From NCBI RefSeq assembly GCF_046630445.1, contig NC_092340.1, forward strand, positions 362,432,001-362,496,000: DNA of 64,000 bases, written 5' to 3'. The translations under genes and the position numbers were made by a program. The notes under the pieces are model-generated. The model did no database searches and was not told the DNA's origin. It saw nothing but the letters and a program-made list of their open reading frames with translations. The DNA is from Rutidosis leptorrhynchoides. Lineage: Eukaryota; Streptophyta; Magnoliopsida; Asterales; Asteraceae. Within the stretch, counting starts at the first letter, position 1, and every line of letters begins with the position of its first letter. Below are positions 10,630-21,429 of this stretch, piece by piece.

Positions 10630-13074
10630 ATGCAACAAAAAATTCTTTCGTTTTACAAGAGGAAACCTGACATAACAAACAACACAAATGAAGATAGTAA
10701 ACGTGCTAAAGCTTCAACAAGTGATATCTAACAAAATCGAAACGAACCAGAGGTCCAAGTTACTGAAACACACGAGCCGGATGGTGAGACAACGGATCTT
10801 AATTCTTTAGAAAGAGATCCTGGAAAGAGAAAACGTATGTGGGAGTATTCAAAAAATGAGAGGGAAAAAATTAGAAGAGATTATTTAAAAATGAGCCCAT
10901 ATCAAATTCATTTGCAAGAATACCCTAGCAAAGGTTCAAAGAAACAAGCTCGTAGGTTTCAATATTCATGGTTTAAATTTTTTTCTAATTGGTTAGAGTA
11001 TTCACCTACAAAAGATGCTGTGTATTGCTTTCTATGTTACTTATTCGAAGACAAACAGAATGTGCATAATGGAGGAGATGCGTTTACAGTCAAAGGATTT
11101 AATAGTTGGAAAAAGGTAAATGATGGAAAAAGATGTGCGTTCCATAAGCATATTCGTAGTTCACACCATAAAGATGCTATTGTTTATAGTGAGAATCTAC
11201 TAAACCAAGCAGCACACATTGACAGTATCATAGAGAAACGAAGCAAAGAGAAAGTTTTACATAATCGTTTACGGTTAAAAGCTACAGTTGACATAGTTCG
11301 TTGGTTGACTTTTCAGGCATGTGCTTTTCGAGGACACGATGAAACTAGAAACTCAAAGAATAGAGGTAATTTTCTTGAATTGTTAAAACTTTTAGCGTCA
11401 TATAATGATGAACTTGCCAATGTTGTGTTGGAGAACGCCCCATATAACTCACAGTGTATAGCAGCGTCGATCCAAAAAGAACTCTTAGGAATCATTGCAA
11501 ATAAGGTTCGAAAACATATTCGCAGTGAAGTGGGTGATTCGTACTTTTGTGTCATGGTTGATGAATCACGAGATTAGTCCAAAAAGGAGAAAATGGCTAT
11601 AGTTCTAAGGTTTGTTGATAATGATGGTGTGATTAGAGAACGATTTTTGGATCTTGTACATGTTAGCGATACTACATCAGTAACCCTTAAGACATGTTTA
11701 TGGAAACAACTTTTGCTTTACGAGTTTGATACTAGTAAAATTCGTGGCCAAAGTTATGATGGTGCGAGTAACATGAGAGGGGAGTGGAATGGGTTACAAG
11801 CGCTTATTCGTAAAGAATGTCCTTTTGCATACTATGTTCATTGTTTTGCACATAGATTGCAACTTGCCTTAGTTGCTGCTTCACGAGAAGTTATACCGGT
11901 TCATCAATTTTTCTCAAATTTGACTTTCATTACTAATGTCATTTGTGCTTCTAGTAAGCGCCACGATGAGTTACAAAAAGCTAAGTCAATTGAGATTAAA
12001 CATTTATTGGAATTAGGTGAAATCGAAACAAGTAAGGGAGGTCATCAAGTTGGGACTTTAAAACGAGCTGGTGATACACGTTGGGGTTCTCATTTTCATT
12101 CTGTTTGTAACTTGCTTAACATGTTTAATGCCACCCGTGAAGTTCTTAAGAGTATTATTGAAGATGGATTGTACTCATCTCAACGTGCTGAAGCTGATAC
12201 GGCTTACAGGTATCTCATATCATTTGAGTTTGTATTTATTTTGCACTTAGTAAAGGAAATAATGGGAAGGACTGATATTCTGTCTCAAGCTCTTCAAAAG
12301 AAAACTCAAGATATTGTTAATGCCATCCGTCTTGTGTCAACAACAAAGAGAAGCCTTAATGAATTCAGAAATGATGGTTGGGATTCGCTATTTGAAAAGG
12401 TAACGTTGTTCTCAGAGAAACACCATATAGATATACCCGATATGAAAGCTCTTTATAAGTCTACCCGATATCGTCCTCGTCGACAAGATAATCTGGTTAC
12501 TGTTGAACATTATTATCGTGTAGATTTATTTATTTGCACTGTGGACAAGCAATTGCAGGAGCTCGACAGTAGGTTCAATGAGCAAGCCATGGAATTGTTA
12601 ACTCTTGGCTCTTTATTACTGCCTACAAAAGATATGGAATTGTTTGACATTGATAAGATTTGTCTTCTAGTTGAGAAATATTATCCAACAGATTTCACAG
12701 AACAAGAGATTAATATGTTGAGATATCACTTGGAGCTTTTTAGAATTGAATTGATTGAAAACCCAAAGTTTAAAGATGTTTCTACTATCGCTCAACTATG
12801 CACGAGTCTTGCAGAAACTAACAAGTGTGAGCCGTATTATTTAATTGACCGATTGATCAGACTCATTTTGACACTTCCTGTTTCAACTGCTACGATTGAG
12901 AGGGGATTTTCAGCGAGGAAAATATTTAAAAATCGACTTCGCAACAAGATGTCTGATGATTTTCTGGCATCTAACTTGGTGGTTTACATAGAAAAAGATA
13001 TTGCTCAAAGATTTGATTCAGCGTCTGTCATAAGTGACTTTAAAGACCTAAAAGATCGTCGCGCCGAGTTGTAG
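10630..13074 (+). pseudogene. hAT transposase, TTF zinc finger / DUF4371 / dimerisation type, two in-frame stops
   Basis: One reading frame from ATG 10630 (MQQKILSFYKRKPDIT) to TAG 13072 would give 814 codons. It is interrupted in frame by TAA at 10729-10731 and TAG at 11575-11577; there is no frameshift. Recognised parts: a TTF-type zinc finger (SWFKFFSNWLEY, AVYCFLCYLFED, about residues 115-180); DUF4371, an RNase H-like catalytic fold, ending at CVMVDESRD; GQSYDGASNMRGEWNGLQAL and YVHCFAHRLQLALVAAS; and the hAT C-terminal dimerisation region LILTLPVSTATIERGFSARK. Transposases of this type excise the element and make 8-bp duplications, matching what flanks this copy. Without read-through of both stops the product would be fragments. 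Several plant proteins labelled ZMYM1-like belong to this family. Confidence 0.9.
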
Positions 13075-13141
13075 TTTTTTTTTTGTTGCTTTAACGTCTA
13101 CGTACTTTTTGTCTTACTTAATGGTACATGTATGAACACTA

Positions 13142-13235
<94 letters not shown>

Positions 13236-13267
13236 CGCGCGCGCGCATGTGTGTATGTGTGTGTGTA
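13142..13267. repeat. Compound microsatellite (CT)n(AT)n(GT)n(GC)n
   Basis: CT repeats 13142-13160, AT 13161-13196, GT 13197-13228, then alternating GC/GT to 13267. It sits between the transposase stop and the right inverted repeat of the hAT element. The alternating purine-pyrimidine part is over 100 bp. Confidence 0.95.
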
Positions 13268-13317
13268 TTTTTATGCGATTTCGCCCTCTCGGTACTATAG
13301 TTTAAGATCCGCCACTG

Positions 13318-13325
13318 GTTATAGG
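13318..13325. repeat. Right 8-bp target-site duplication of the hAT element
   Basis: GTTATAGG, identical to 9951-9958, directly after the right inverted repeat end GCCACTG. Confidence 0.92.
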
Positions 13326-13599
13326 ATTATACATCCTCTATATATATATCCCTTAGATTCTTCACAAGCCTAGTAAAGCACACTTGATACACTTATCTTC
13401 AAGCTTTGTTTTTCTACATCGAAGACATAGATTATTTAATTTAATTATACGTAGTAACTTGTTAATGACTATCTTATTAACCTCCGTATCACTAACTTAT
13501 TAGCAACTCTATTTTAGCTATTTTTAATCATAACCTACGATTAAATTAATATCGGAGCTTTTTTTACGATCTACACGGTCAAATTCGTCAAGGGACCGG

Positions 13600-13632
<33 letters not shown>

Positions 13633-13767
13633 CAAAATCCGAATTACAAGGAACAAACTTACAATATTACTCCTATTTTATTACTCCGTATTTATTTACT
13701 CCGTATTATTTATTTATTATTAAAAATATACAAAATACAAATACAAAACACTATCATTTTCACAAAT
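13326..13767. other. Intergenic DNA and 3' flank of the BAG gene
   Basis: No coding sequence recognised. A run of 30 T lies at 13603-13632. On the minus strand the sequence before it, CCTTGTAATTCGGATTTTG, ends in the complementary A run, which looks like the tail of a retroposed fragment, but I found no flanking duplication. Tandem TACTCCGTAT motifs lie near 13680-13710 within the probable 3' untranslated region. Confidence 0.5.
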
Positions 13768-14523
13768 TCACGTCTTCTTCTTCATCAACCTCATAAACGC
13801 TTTCTCCAACTGTTCAACTCTTCCATTTAACGAATCAATCGTACGTGTCTGCATGTCATTCGCTTCCGTCATCTTCTTCATCAGTTCCATCGTGTTCTCA
13901 TTATCATCCATCAGTTTCTTCACAACTTCTCTGTTCTCAATTTCCCCAATCAAACCTTCTTCTTTTTCTTTTTCCTTCACATCACTAACATCATTCTCAT
14001 CCACTTCCTTCACAATATCAGCTTTAACATCATCTATTGAAGAATCTTTAACATGCTTTGGTGAATGTAGGGTTTGTTGGCCAATTGAATCCACCTTTTC
14101 CTGTAACGCAATTACTTTATTCGTAACCGATTTTCTCAAAACCCTAACGCCGAAATCAACGCCGTGAACTGAATCCAATTTAAACAGTAACGACATTAAC
14201 ATTTCGTTCACTCTCAATCTCTCCTTTGGATCCTTACGTATTAAATTGAAAAATTCGACATCGTTGTTGATTTTTCGTTCTATTTCAATAACCTCATTTC
14301 TGATTGAAATGATCTTCTGCACGCTTTTTCTCACCCGAAAACCTCTGAATGTTTTTTGGATCTTGAGCGCCCACGACGTCGTTTTGGTCGGATGAGATGA
14401 AGTGAAACGGTTAGGTAACGACTTTTTGCGACTGCTTTTTCGGTTGTTTTTGGTGGACCGGTACGGTTCGGGCAGACCGTGACGGTTGTGTGTAACGTAT
14501 CTTCTAGATAACGGACCGTTCAT
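13768..14523 (-). CDS. IQ- and BAG-domain co-chaperone (BAG5-like)
   Basis: Plant BAG proteins bind Hsc70 through the BAG helices and often calmodulin through an IQ motif; BAG5 of Arabidopsis is mitochondrial. The frame shows an IQ motif (IQKTFRGFRVRK), directly followed by the BAG domain (EVIEIERKINNDVEFFNLI, ERLRVNEMLMSLLFKLDSVH, SVTNKVIALQEKVDSI). The C-terminal third is acidic and coiled-coil-like and ends NGRVEQLEKAFMRLMKKKT, a tail I associate with BAG5-type plant proteins. I prefer Met at 14523 (MNGPLSRRYVTHNRHGLPEP, 251 residues), whose basic N-terminus could be an organelle presequence. The frame stays open to a Met at 14724 (318 residues), but those 67 codons look like AT-rich leader; if used they would add a hydrophobic segment (YLLFITIFIFILIYLY). 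No intron is visible. A LINE lies about 110 bp beyond the upstream Met, so the promoter is short or TE-derived. TTCTAGAG at 14691 is only a weak heat-shock-element match. Confidence 0.88.
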   Translation of the reverse strand: MNGPLSRRYVTHNRHGLPEPYRSTKNNRKSSRKKSLPNRFTSSHPTKTTSWALKIQKTFRGFRVRKSVQKIISIRNEVIEIERKINNDVEFFNLIRKDPKERLRVNEMLMSLLFKLDSVHGVDFGVRVLRKSVTNKVIALQEKVDSIGQQTLHSPKHVKDSSIDDVKADIVKEVDENDVSDVKEKEKEEGLIGEIENREVVKKLMDDNENTMELMKKMTEANDMQTRTIDSLNGRVEQLEKAFMRLMKKKT

Positions 14524-14724
14524 TATGTGATTGACTCGTATATTTTGGTTCTTAAAATTTGAAAGGATTTTGTTGAATTTGTTTTGTAGATTTTGTCTTG
14601 TTATACTGATAGAGATAGAGTATAGATAAATAAGGATAAAGATAAAGATGGTAATAAACAATAAATAAACAACCGAAATGGAAAAGTATGTTCTAGAGCT
14701 ATTCTTTTGGCGGCGTTTAGTCAA

Positions 14725-14832
14725 GATGAATGTGGAAACTTAAGTTATTTAAAATAGGAAAATTGGTAACTGGTGTTTAGGACTTTCGTTAATATCCATA
14801 ACTAATTTGTACACGACGTTTATATATATATA
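14725..14832. other. Short spacer between the BAG gene and the LINE tail
   Basis: 108 bp of AT-rich DNA without a convincing TATA box or conserved element. It is all that remains between the longest BAG frame and the inserted LINE. Confidence 0.5.
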
Positions 14833-14887
14833 TTTTTTTTTTAAACAGCTGAATAAAATTAAAAAACTAGCAAGATGCTAGAAAGAA

Positions 14888-17800
14888 TTACAAAGAAGTC
14901 AAGGGATGTTGAAGCCAAACATTCCAGTTAATATTAGCTAACTTAACTCTAGAACATAACCAATCAAAGATAGAGCTAACAATGAAATCAAAGATGTGGC
15001 TCCTCTTGAACGATCCCGAGTTAAAGATGACGTCGTTTCTATACTTCCAAATCGGCCAAAGGATAGCGATGCAAATGCATTGTAGAACGAGCAAAGACTT
15101 CGGATTCGGGGAAGCAGAAGCTAGCCAATCTCTAAGCTCTAAACCATCAGACCATCGAGGTAACGCAATACCACCCAAGAAGCAATTGAGGACCAAACCT
15201 GGATAGAATTCGGGCAGGAAAAGAAGATATGAGCAGCATCTTCAAGCGCATAACCACAGTCCGAACATGAGTAACTCGAACAATTCACATTACGAACCTG
15301 TAAATTCTTCTTATCTGGGAGTCGGTTGAGTAAAAGACGCCAATAGAAAATAAAAACTTTAGAGGGAATAATCTTGTTCCAAAAAGTATGACGAGAAACG
15401 TCCATCGAGCTGTCAAGAACTTCTCTAACGGATTTAACAGAGAAAGCGTGATCAGAGGTAAGAGACCAATACCACACATCATCCTTATCCGAACATGAAA
15501 CCTGCGACAATAAGTTGGTGAGCGAAATGAGCTGTTCGGACTCAGCACCCCCTCTAATTGGACGACGCCAATGCCAATGCCAAGAGAGATTACGCCATCT
15601 ATCGGAAACCGTACAAAGCTTGTTCGCATCTAAACAGAATAGTCTCGGGAATAACTCACGAAGGATGAAACCTTGACACCATCTATCATTCCAAAATTTA
15701 GTAAGTTGACCGTTACCAATTCTTATAGTCATGATAGAATGATGTAAAAGCTGCGAATCATGCAAAGAAATAAGGCACTTATTAATTTTACCCCAACAGC
15801 TAGCATAAGTGCGAGTGATAGTAGGAAGAATGCCATCCGATTGAACACCATGAATAGCTTGAATGATTTTCACCCAAACTTGATCTTTATTGTGCACATA
15901 CCTCCATCTCCATTTATACATAAGGGCTTTATTAAGGGAATCCAAACTAACCACGCCAAGACCTCCTTTATCCTTAGGATTCAAAACATCTCCCCATTTA
16001 ACCCAATGGATCTTTCTATCTCCCAAGTTACCGCCCCAAAAGAAATTAGCCCGAATAGATTCGAGACGATTTATAACACTTTTGGGAGCTTTGAAAATCG
16101 AGAAGAAATAGCTACCAAGAGCGCCAAGAACGGACTTCACCAAAGTAAGCCTACCACCAAAAGAAAAAAGATTAGCCTTCCATGAAGAAAGTCTTTTTTC
16201 AACCTTTTTGATGATATGACGCCAATTCACAATTCGACTCATATTAGCCCCAACTGGAAGACCAAGATATTTAAACGGGAGAGAGCCATGAGAACAACCA
16301 ATAAGAGAAGCAACTCGCACAACTTCATTTTGAGGAATGCCAATCCCAACAAGATTCGACTTGAGAATATTAATACGTAAGCCAGAGACCGTGTAAAAGC
16401 AAGCAAGCAAGATAATTAGGTTGCTAATGTTGGAATCCTTCCATTCCCCCTACAAAAAGAGCATCGTCAACAAAGAAACAATGAGAAAGACGACAACCTT
16501 TAATCCACATTATCCATCTGTTGCCAAACCCCAAGAAAGCAAGCATAGAATAGATGTAATCCCAACTGATAGAGTCAAAGGCTTTTTCAAAGTCCACTTT
16601 TAGAATCATGGCCTTCTTCTTACGATGCTTACACCATTCAATAACTTCGTTAATGATTAGGGGGCTATCAAGAATTTGATGACCATTTAGAAACCCTGAT
16701 TGCTCTGGACAAATAATAGAGTCAATGACCCTCGATAAACGATTAGCCAAAAGCTTCGCTAGGATTTTGTATTGAATCCCAAGTAGACTAATGGGACGGT
16801 AATCCTTCACAAACAGCGGACAGTCCACCTTTGGAATCATGGTAGAAAAAGAAGAATTACAACCTTTTGGGATAAAACCCGAAGCATGGAAATTACTGAT
16901 GAAATCATATATGTCCGAGTCCAGAAGAGACCAAAAATGTTTAATGAAACGGAAAGAAAACCCATCCGGACCAGGAGCTTTATCGTCACCACAATCCCAG
17001 ACAGCATTTTTAATTTCCAAAAAATCAAAAGGATGCTCAATAGCAGCAGCCATATCCGGATTTAATTTCAATAAATGATGGCTAGGACAAGAGATTTTAA
17101 CACATTCCATGCGACTAAATTTGTCCTTGAAAGAAGCCTGGAAGGCGCCTTTAACAACATCGGAATCGACTTCCCAAACACCATTAACCATAACACCTGG
17201 GACAACAAGTTTTTTCCGTTTCCGCTTTAAAGAAGAATGGAAAAAGACCGTATTCTCATCTCCAAAATGGATCCAATGTTTTTTGTTCTTTTGGGCTGAA
17301 TCCATAACATCAAGTTTGGAGTTTTTTGCTAATTTATGGATGGCTTCAATGCGACGAGGAGCCAACAGAGAAGGATCCCCACCATTGTCCAAATCATTAT
17401 CAATAGAATCAACCAACTGCATAGGAGTAGCATTTTCATCTTTTAACAGACTCCTTTTGGACGAGTGCCATGCTTCAATCTAAGTTTCAGGAATTTCAAC
17501 TTGTCTTTGAAATAGATAAAAGGATTCAAGTCACAACAGAGATGTGTTGCATCAAATTCGTCGCAGACGTCGGTAACAACTTTATCAAACCCATCGATGA
17601 GAAACCAAGAATTAAATAGCTTAAAAGGAGTGGGACCGTAATCAGATTTGTCAAGAGTAAGGATGATCGGGCAGTGATCCGACCACAGGTTGGGCAAGAT
17701 TCTGCCAACCATATTAGGCCAAGCATTCAAGCAATCACTCGACATTAAGAAACGATCCAGCCTAGCACGATTATTACAAAACTTATTAGAACGAGTAAAC

Positions 17801-18348
17801 TTACGCCCACTAAGAGGAATATCCACCAAACTAGCGTTGGAAATAAAATCATTGAGATCTCTAGATGTTAGGTGACAGAAAGATGATCCATCCCGTTCTT
17901 GAGGAGTTCTAACCGCATTAAAATCACCGAACAAAAGAAATTCACCACAATTATTAGAGAAAAGAGAGTATAAATAGGACCAAAGCAGGAGTTTTTTGGA
18001 CCGTTGTTGCGGGGCGTAAATATTAACCAGGAAACAAGAAGATTGGCATCCTTTTCTATGACCTTCAACAATTAGAGCATTGTCGAAGGAAATAATGCAT
18101 TTCTTTACAAAGCAAGAAGGGTCCCAAATAGTTAGGATACCCCCTGACCGACCTCGGGCACTAGAAGTTGCTACATCAAATTGAGAGTTACCCCAAAGGG
18201 ATTTGACAACAAAGAGATCAAGCTGGGTAAGCTTAGTCTCGTGAATTCCCAAGACGACAATAGAATGTTCAACACAAAGACTTCCAACCCATTTCTGTTT
18301 TTCAAAAGACTTCACCCCTCCTCCCAAATTTATAGAAAGTGTATTCAT
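14888..18348 (-). pseudogene. LINE ORF2: endonuclease, reverse transcriptase, zf-RVT
   Basis: Begins MNTLSINLGGGVKSFEKQKW at 18348. The endonuclease (about 17470-18348) shows HETKL, FLLFGDFNAVRTPQERDG and WSDHCPII, the APE-type catalytic signatures that nick target DNA. The reverse transcriptase (about 16420-17440) shows KAPGPDGFSF, PISLLGIQYKILAKLLANRL, LKVDFEKAFDSISW and FVDDALFVG. A stretch normally holding the SRGLRQGDPLSP-type motif is missing between RWIMWIKGC and RLSHCFF, so part of the polymerase is deleted. The zinc-binding RVT domain follows (SKVFIFYWRLLLNRLP, CSDCGYALEDAAHIFFSCP). Frameshifts are evident near 17472, at the five-C run 16445-16449, and near 15190. It would not make an active enzyme. 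Confidence 0.9.
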
Positions 18349-18350
18349 TA

Positions 18351-19783
18351 AACAGTATTTGTGACACCCATACTTGAAAGCAATTTTTTTAGATCATTTT
18401 GGCAACCTTTCGTATCATATCCTAATGAAATCCCAAAAGATATATTGGTGTCTAGTTTTTCCCGAAGGATTTCCTCTGATTTAGCTGATGGAGAGTTTTG
18501 ACCAGTCGATTCAGTAGAATAAACAGGTTGGTTAGTGCAGTGATTCGGTACACTAAATCCATGTGGCTTGTATAAACTGCTATCAACCTTATCTTTGTGT
18601 ATACTACCGTCAGACGAGGGGGCGTTGTTGTTAGCATTCTTTTCAGGGATGGGTGGATTTTCAACATAATGTTTAGGAACGTTGTTGATAGTCTGATCAT
18701 CTTTAGGCTGTTCAAACACCTCAAATGAGTCGTTGACGTATTCTCCTTCTTCAATATCTTCACTATTAGAATCATCAGAGATAATATTAAAAGGAAGAGG
18801 TTCCTCATCATCGGATTTACCATCACTCGATTCCGCTTATGCCTTTAAAATAACAGGATTCCAATCACCAACTTCTTTGACAAGGACAGTGTATTCTTTA
18901 CTTGCTACCGATACCAACGTATTTTCATGAACAAATTTCATGTCTGTAGTTAAAATGCAGACCTTGCCGGAGCCTTTTTTTTATCATCGATGTCCGTATC
19001 TTGGAATAGAACCCTGCCAAAACGAAATGCAATTTTCTTATATGCCTGTGAAGTCCAAGCACCAGTAGGGAGACCCGCAATCTCTATCCATATTGCTCGA
19101 TCCTTGATAGAGAAGGAGTCAGAAAATGGGAGGATTTCAGCGAGAGTGTTATGTATTGCTAGGCACTTCTTAAAGTTCCAAACTGTTTCAATGTTTGGAA
19201 ATTCAATCCAAAGCCAATCGCCTCCGATATATCGAACAGAAAGTGTATCAAAGCCTTCATCAAGCCATATACGTAAAAGGTAAGGGATATGAGTTGGGTT
19301 TTTTGCCCTACCTAAAAGAATAAGATCTGAATTCTCAAGGTTAAGGCATTCTTCATCCAGAATAGCAATACGCTTTAATGGAGCTTTTCGTGTATCATCG
19401 TTACGAGATCCATAAGCAGCAGAAGCATAAGAGTTAACGAGTGGTGTGTGTTTCACGTGGGTGGAATTAGGGTTAGCATTCAAGTGATGGGAAGAAGAAT
19501 GTTTACGATTAGGGTTATTAAAATTGGATTTGTCAAATCGCGCACGAGACACAAAAATATGAAAATTACCTACCCAAATTGTTCCAGATTCCTTATCCAA
19601 TTCACGATCTGAAGCAAGCGAGTGGAACCGAATAAAAGCAAATCGTTTTTGTAATTTCGAGAGCTTTCTGGCGATGTAAACATCAGATATTGTACCAAAG
19701 CTTGAGAACAATTCCCTGAGATCCGATACAGCGAAGTGATGGGGGAAATTGGTGATGTAGAAGGTTGAGAGAGGTTTAATCAT
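18351..19783 (-). pseudogene. LINE ORF1: RRM-type RNA-binding protein
   Basis: Probable start is Met at 19783 (MIKPLSTFYITNFPHHFAVS); a Met at 19843 is less likely. Residues 4-85 form an RNA-recognition motif (FYITNFP as RNP2-like, KRFAFIRFHS as RNP1-like), expected to coat the LINE transcript. A middle region (LNLENSDLILLGRAKNPTHI, RAIWIEIAGLPTGAWT) resembles the DUF4283 region of plant LINE ORF1. A frameshift in the A-run around 18978-18985 (T-run on the plus strand) and an in-frame TAA near 18839-18841 separate this from the acidic, Ser/Asn-rich C-terminal part that ends just before ORF2. Confidence 0.82.
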
Positions 19784-19850
19784 GTTTAACTTTAATGTGA
19801 TGATTATTGAATCGTACAAGCATTTTATATACCTAAACGACAATTCTTAA

Positions 19851-20114
19851 GATCATTGTAAGATCGTTGTTAATATTTTCCATTTCTTAGTGATAAATAT
19901 AAGGTTGTCATTAGATCATACCTAACGGTAGATGTCCTGGGTCGCACTCAAACTTGCCCTCCAAGAACGCCGATGCCGTTGGTGCCGACCTCACTCACCT
20001 CCACCCACTTCGCCCTCGGACGTATCATTCTCACGTAAAATTGAGGGCAATTTTTGTTCATTTAATTGATTTCCAACGAGAATATAGCAATTTAAATATA
20101 CAAGGCTCAATTTT
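19851..20114. other. Spacer between the LINE and the Harbinger-type remnant
   Basis: No gene. A GC-rich patch at 19935-20035 (GGGTCGCACTCAAACTTGCC and following) stands out from its AT-rich surroundings and could be the subterminal part of a DNA transposon, but I found no partner inverted repeat to the right. Confidence 0.35.
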
Positions 20115-21429
20115 GTGTGTTTATTCCTAAACCAGTTGATACTTCTATTTAAACAATCTAAACCAACTAAAATTCAAACACTACTCATTTCAACACTCCA
20201 GACACTCCCAACACTTTCAACACTTGTACACTTAAAATTGCCTAAAAAATCATTCAAGAAAAATCAAAACAAACCAACCGATCAATTCGATACACAACGG
20301 AGTAATTACTTGAAACGCAAATGTATAACTCACCTTCAGGGTCGACTTCGAACCCGAATCAAGGCATGGGGTTCGCGTCGTACGCATCACAAACACCCGC
20401 TTTTACTCCTCAACAACAATTCGTTAACCACCCGTATCAACAACAATTCGCTCATCCTCAACAACAATACGTTCACCTCCAACAACAAACAATCCGACAA
20501 CCTATTTTTCAACAAACACCAATCGAATTCCTACACAAATTACATCTGAAACCGAATTTGAATCCGAAGATGAAGAAGTCGAACTTGTTCAAGAAACTAA
20601 AGCTGATGAATTTGAAGAACTTGTTGAAAGCGACTTGAAAGGAAAAAAAATGAAATGCAAAAAAAATCTGTGGTCAGATGAGGAAAGTCGACTTTTGGAT
20701 GTTAGTGTCCGAAAATTTGGGAACCGGTCAAACAAAATAATCATTATGGGGTTTTATCCGACAAAGATACAATTCGAAAGTTCGAGAAAAACGTCGAGTC
20801 GATCAAATCATGGGAAAATGAAGCCAAATGGCGAAAGATGTCAAGATTTTTAATGCACATTACACAAAGCTTGAAAAATAGTGGGAAAATGGGCGAAACG
20901 ATGCGAATATCATCTCACATACACGACATGCACTTAAAGAAAAAACGGGTCGTAACTTCATTTATGAGGAAGGTGGAAAGTTCTCAAAGATTTCCCGAAA
21001 TTTTTAATATTCGAAGGAGTCATGAACAAGAGAAAGAATCCGATCGAGGTACCCCTAATAGACCAGATGAAACTGTGAACCAAGGTCAAGGTGTAGATTC
21101 GTGTCAATTTCAGAGTTTATATTGAGAGGAACCTCCACGTCGTCCAACGGGTCGTGTAAGTGCCAAGAGTCAAAGTAGTTCATGTTCATCCGATGCGGCC
21201 TCGCGTTTGTCATCGAAGGAAGACCACAATTCGTTGATCAAAACCGCTAATGCTACAAGGCGGACCACGGAGACGATATATGAGACAACCGATACACGTA
21301 CAATGTTGGATAGTTTAACATTTCTCACCCAACCATGTGCACCCGACTTGACTCCCGAACAACACGATATGGTGTTGAAAGCTCGATCAAAAGTCCAAAG
21401 GAAATACCAATATGTGTTTGACGTATGAC
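20115..21429 (+). pseudogene. Harbinger-type Myb/SANT accessory protein, decayed
   Basis: From ATG 20321 (MYNSPSGSTSNPNQGMGFAS) runs a Gln/Pro-rich N-terminus, then, in a shifted frame, an acidic stretch (TSETEFESEDEEVELV) and a Trp-containing SANT-like start (NLWSDEESRLL). Broken pieces after it match this family: KWRKMSRFL-type text near 20820, HALKEKTGRNFIYEE near 20935, and a C-terminal frame 21207-21428 ending LDSLTFLTQPCAPDLTPEQH. This resembles PIF/Harbinger ORF1 proteins (Myb/SANT-like, often mislabelled glutathione S-transferase T3-like), which help the transposase bind and enter the nucleus. Several frameshifts, stops and at least one deletion inside the SANT region are evident. No transposase is nearby. 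A domesticated host gene gone to pseudogene is the alternative. Confidence 0.65.

Larger units (their letters stand above)
9959..13317 (+). mobile_element. hAT DNA transposon, full length (3.36 kb)
   Basis: The left end starts CATAGGCGAACTATTGGGGA; the right end read inward starts CAGTGGCGGATCTTAAACTA. These are imperfect terminal inverted repeats sharing CA..GGCG. Perfect 8-bp duplications of GTTATAGG flank it. Inside are a leader with a probable intron (10212-10601), a transposase frame of the TTF zinc finger/DUF4371 type, and a compound microsatellite near the right end. The perfect flanks suggest a young insertion; in-frame stops in the transposase mean this copy probably cannot supply its own enzyme. 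Confidence 0.9.
14833..19850 (-). mobile_element. LINE (L1-type non-LTR retrotransposon), about 5 kb
   Basis: On the minus strand: ORF1 with an RNA-recognition motif, ORF2 with APE endonuclease, reverse transcriptase and zf-RVT domains, then a 3' end ending in 11 A (complement of T 14833-14843) followed by a TA tract. The 5' boundary near 19850 is approximate and I could not find a target duplication. It looks near full length but is inactive, with frameshifts in both frames and a deletion in the polymerase. Confidence 0.9.

Noticed and set aside
13128-13373. 81-residue frame of Tyr/Ile, Cys/Val and Ala/Arg blocks
   Set aside because: Translation of the compound microsatellite in the hAT element.
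13603-14724. BAG gene as a retroposed copy, because it lacks introns and a 30-A run follows its 3' side
   Set aside because: I could find no flanking duplication near the 5' side, and the A run may belong to a separate small retroposed fragment.
14800-19960. Target-site duplication for the LINE
   Set aside because: Compared ACACGACGTTTA and upstream bases at the tail with 19840-19960 and found only weak, chance-level matches.
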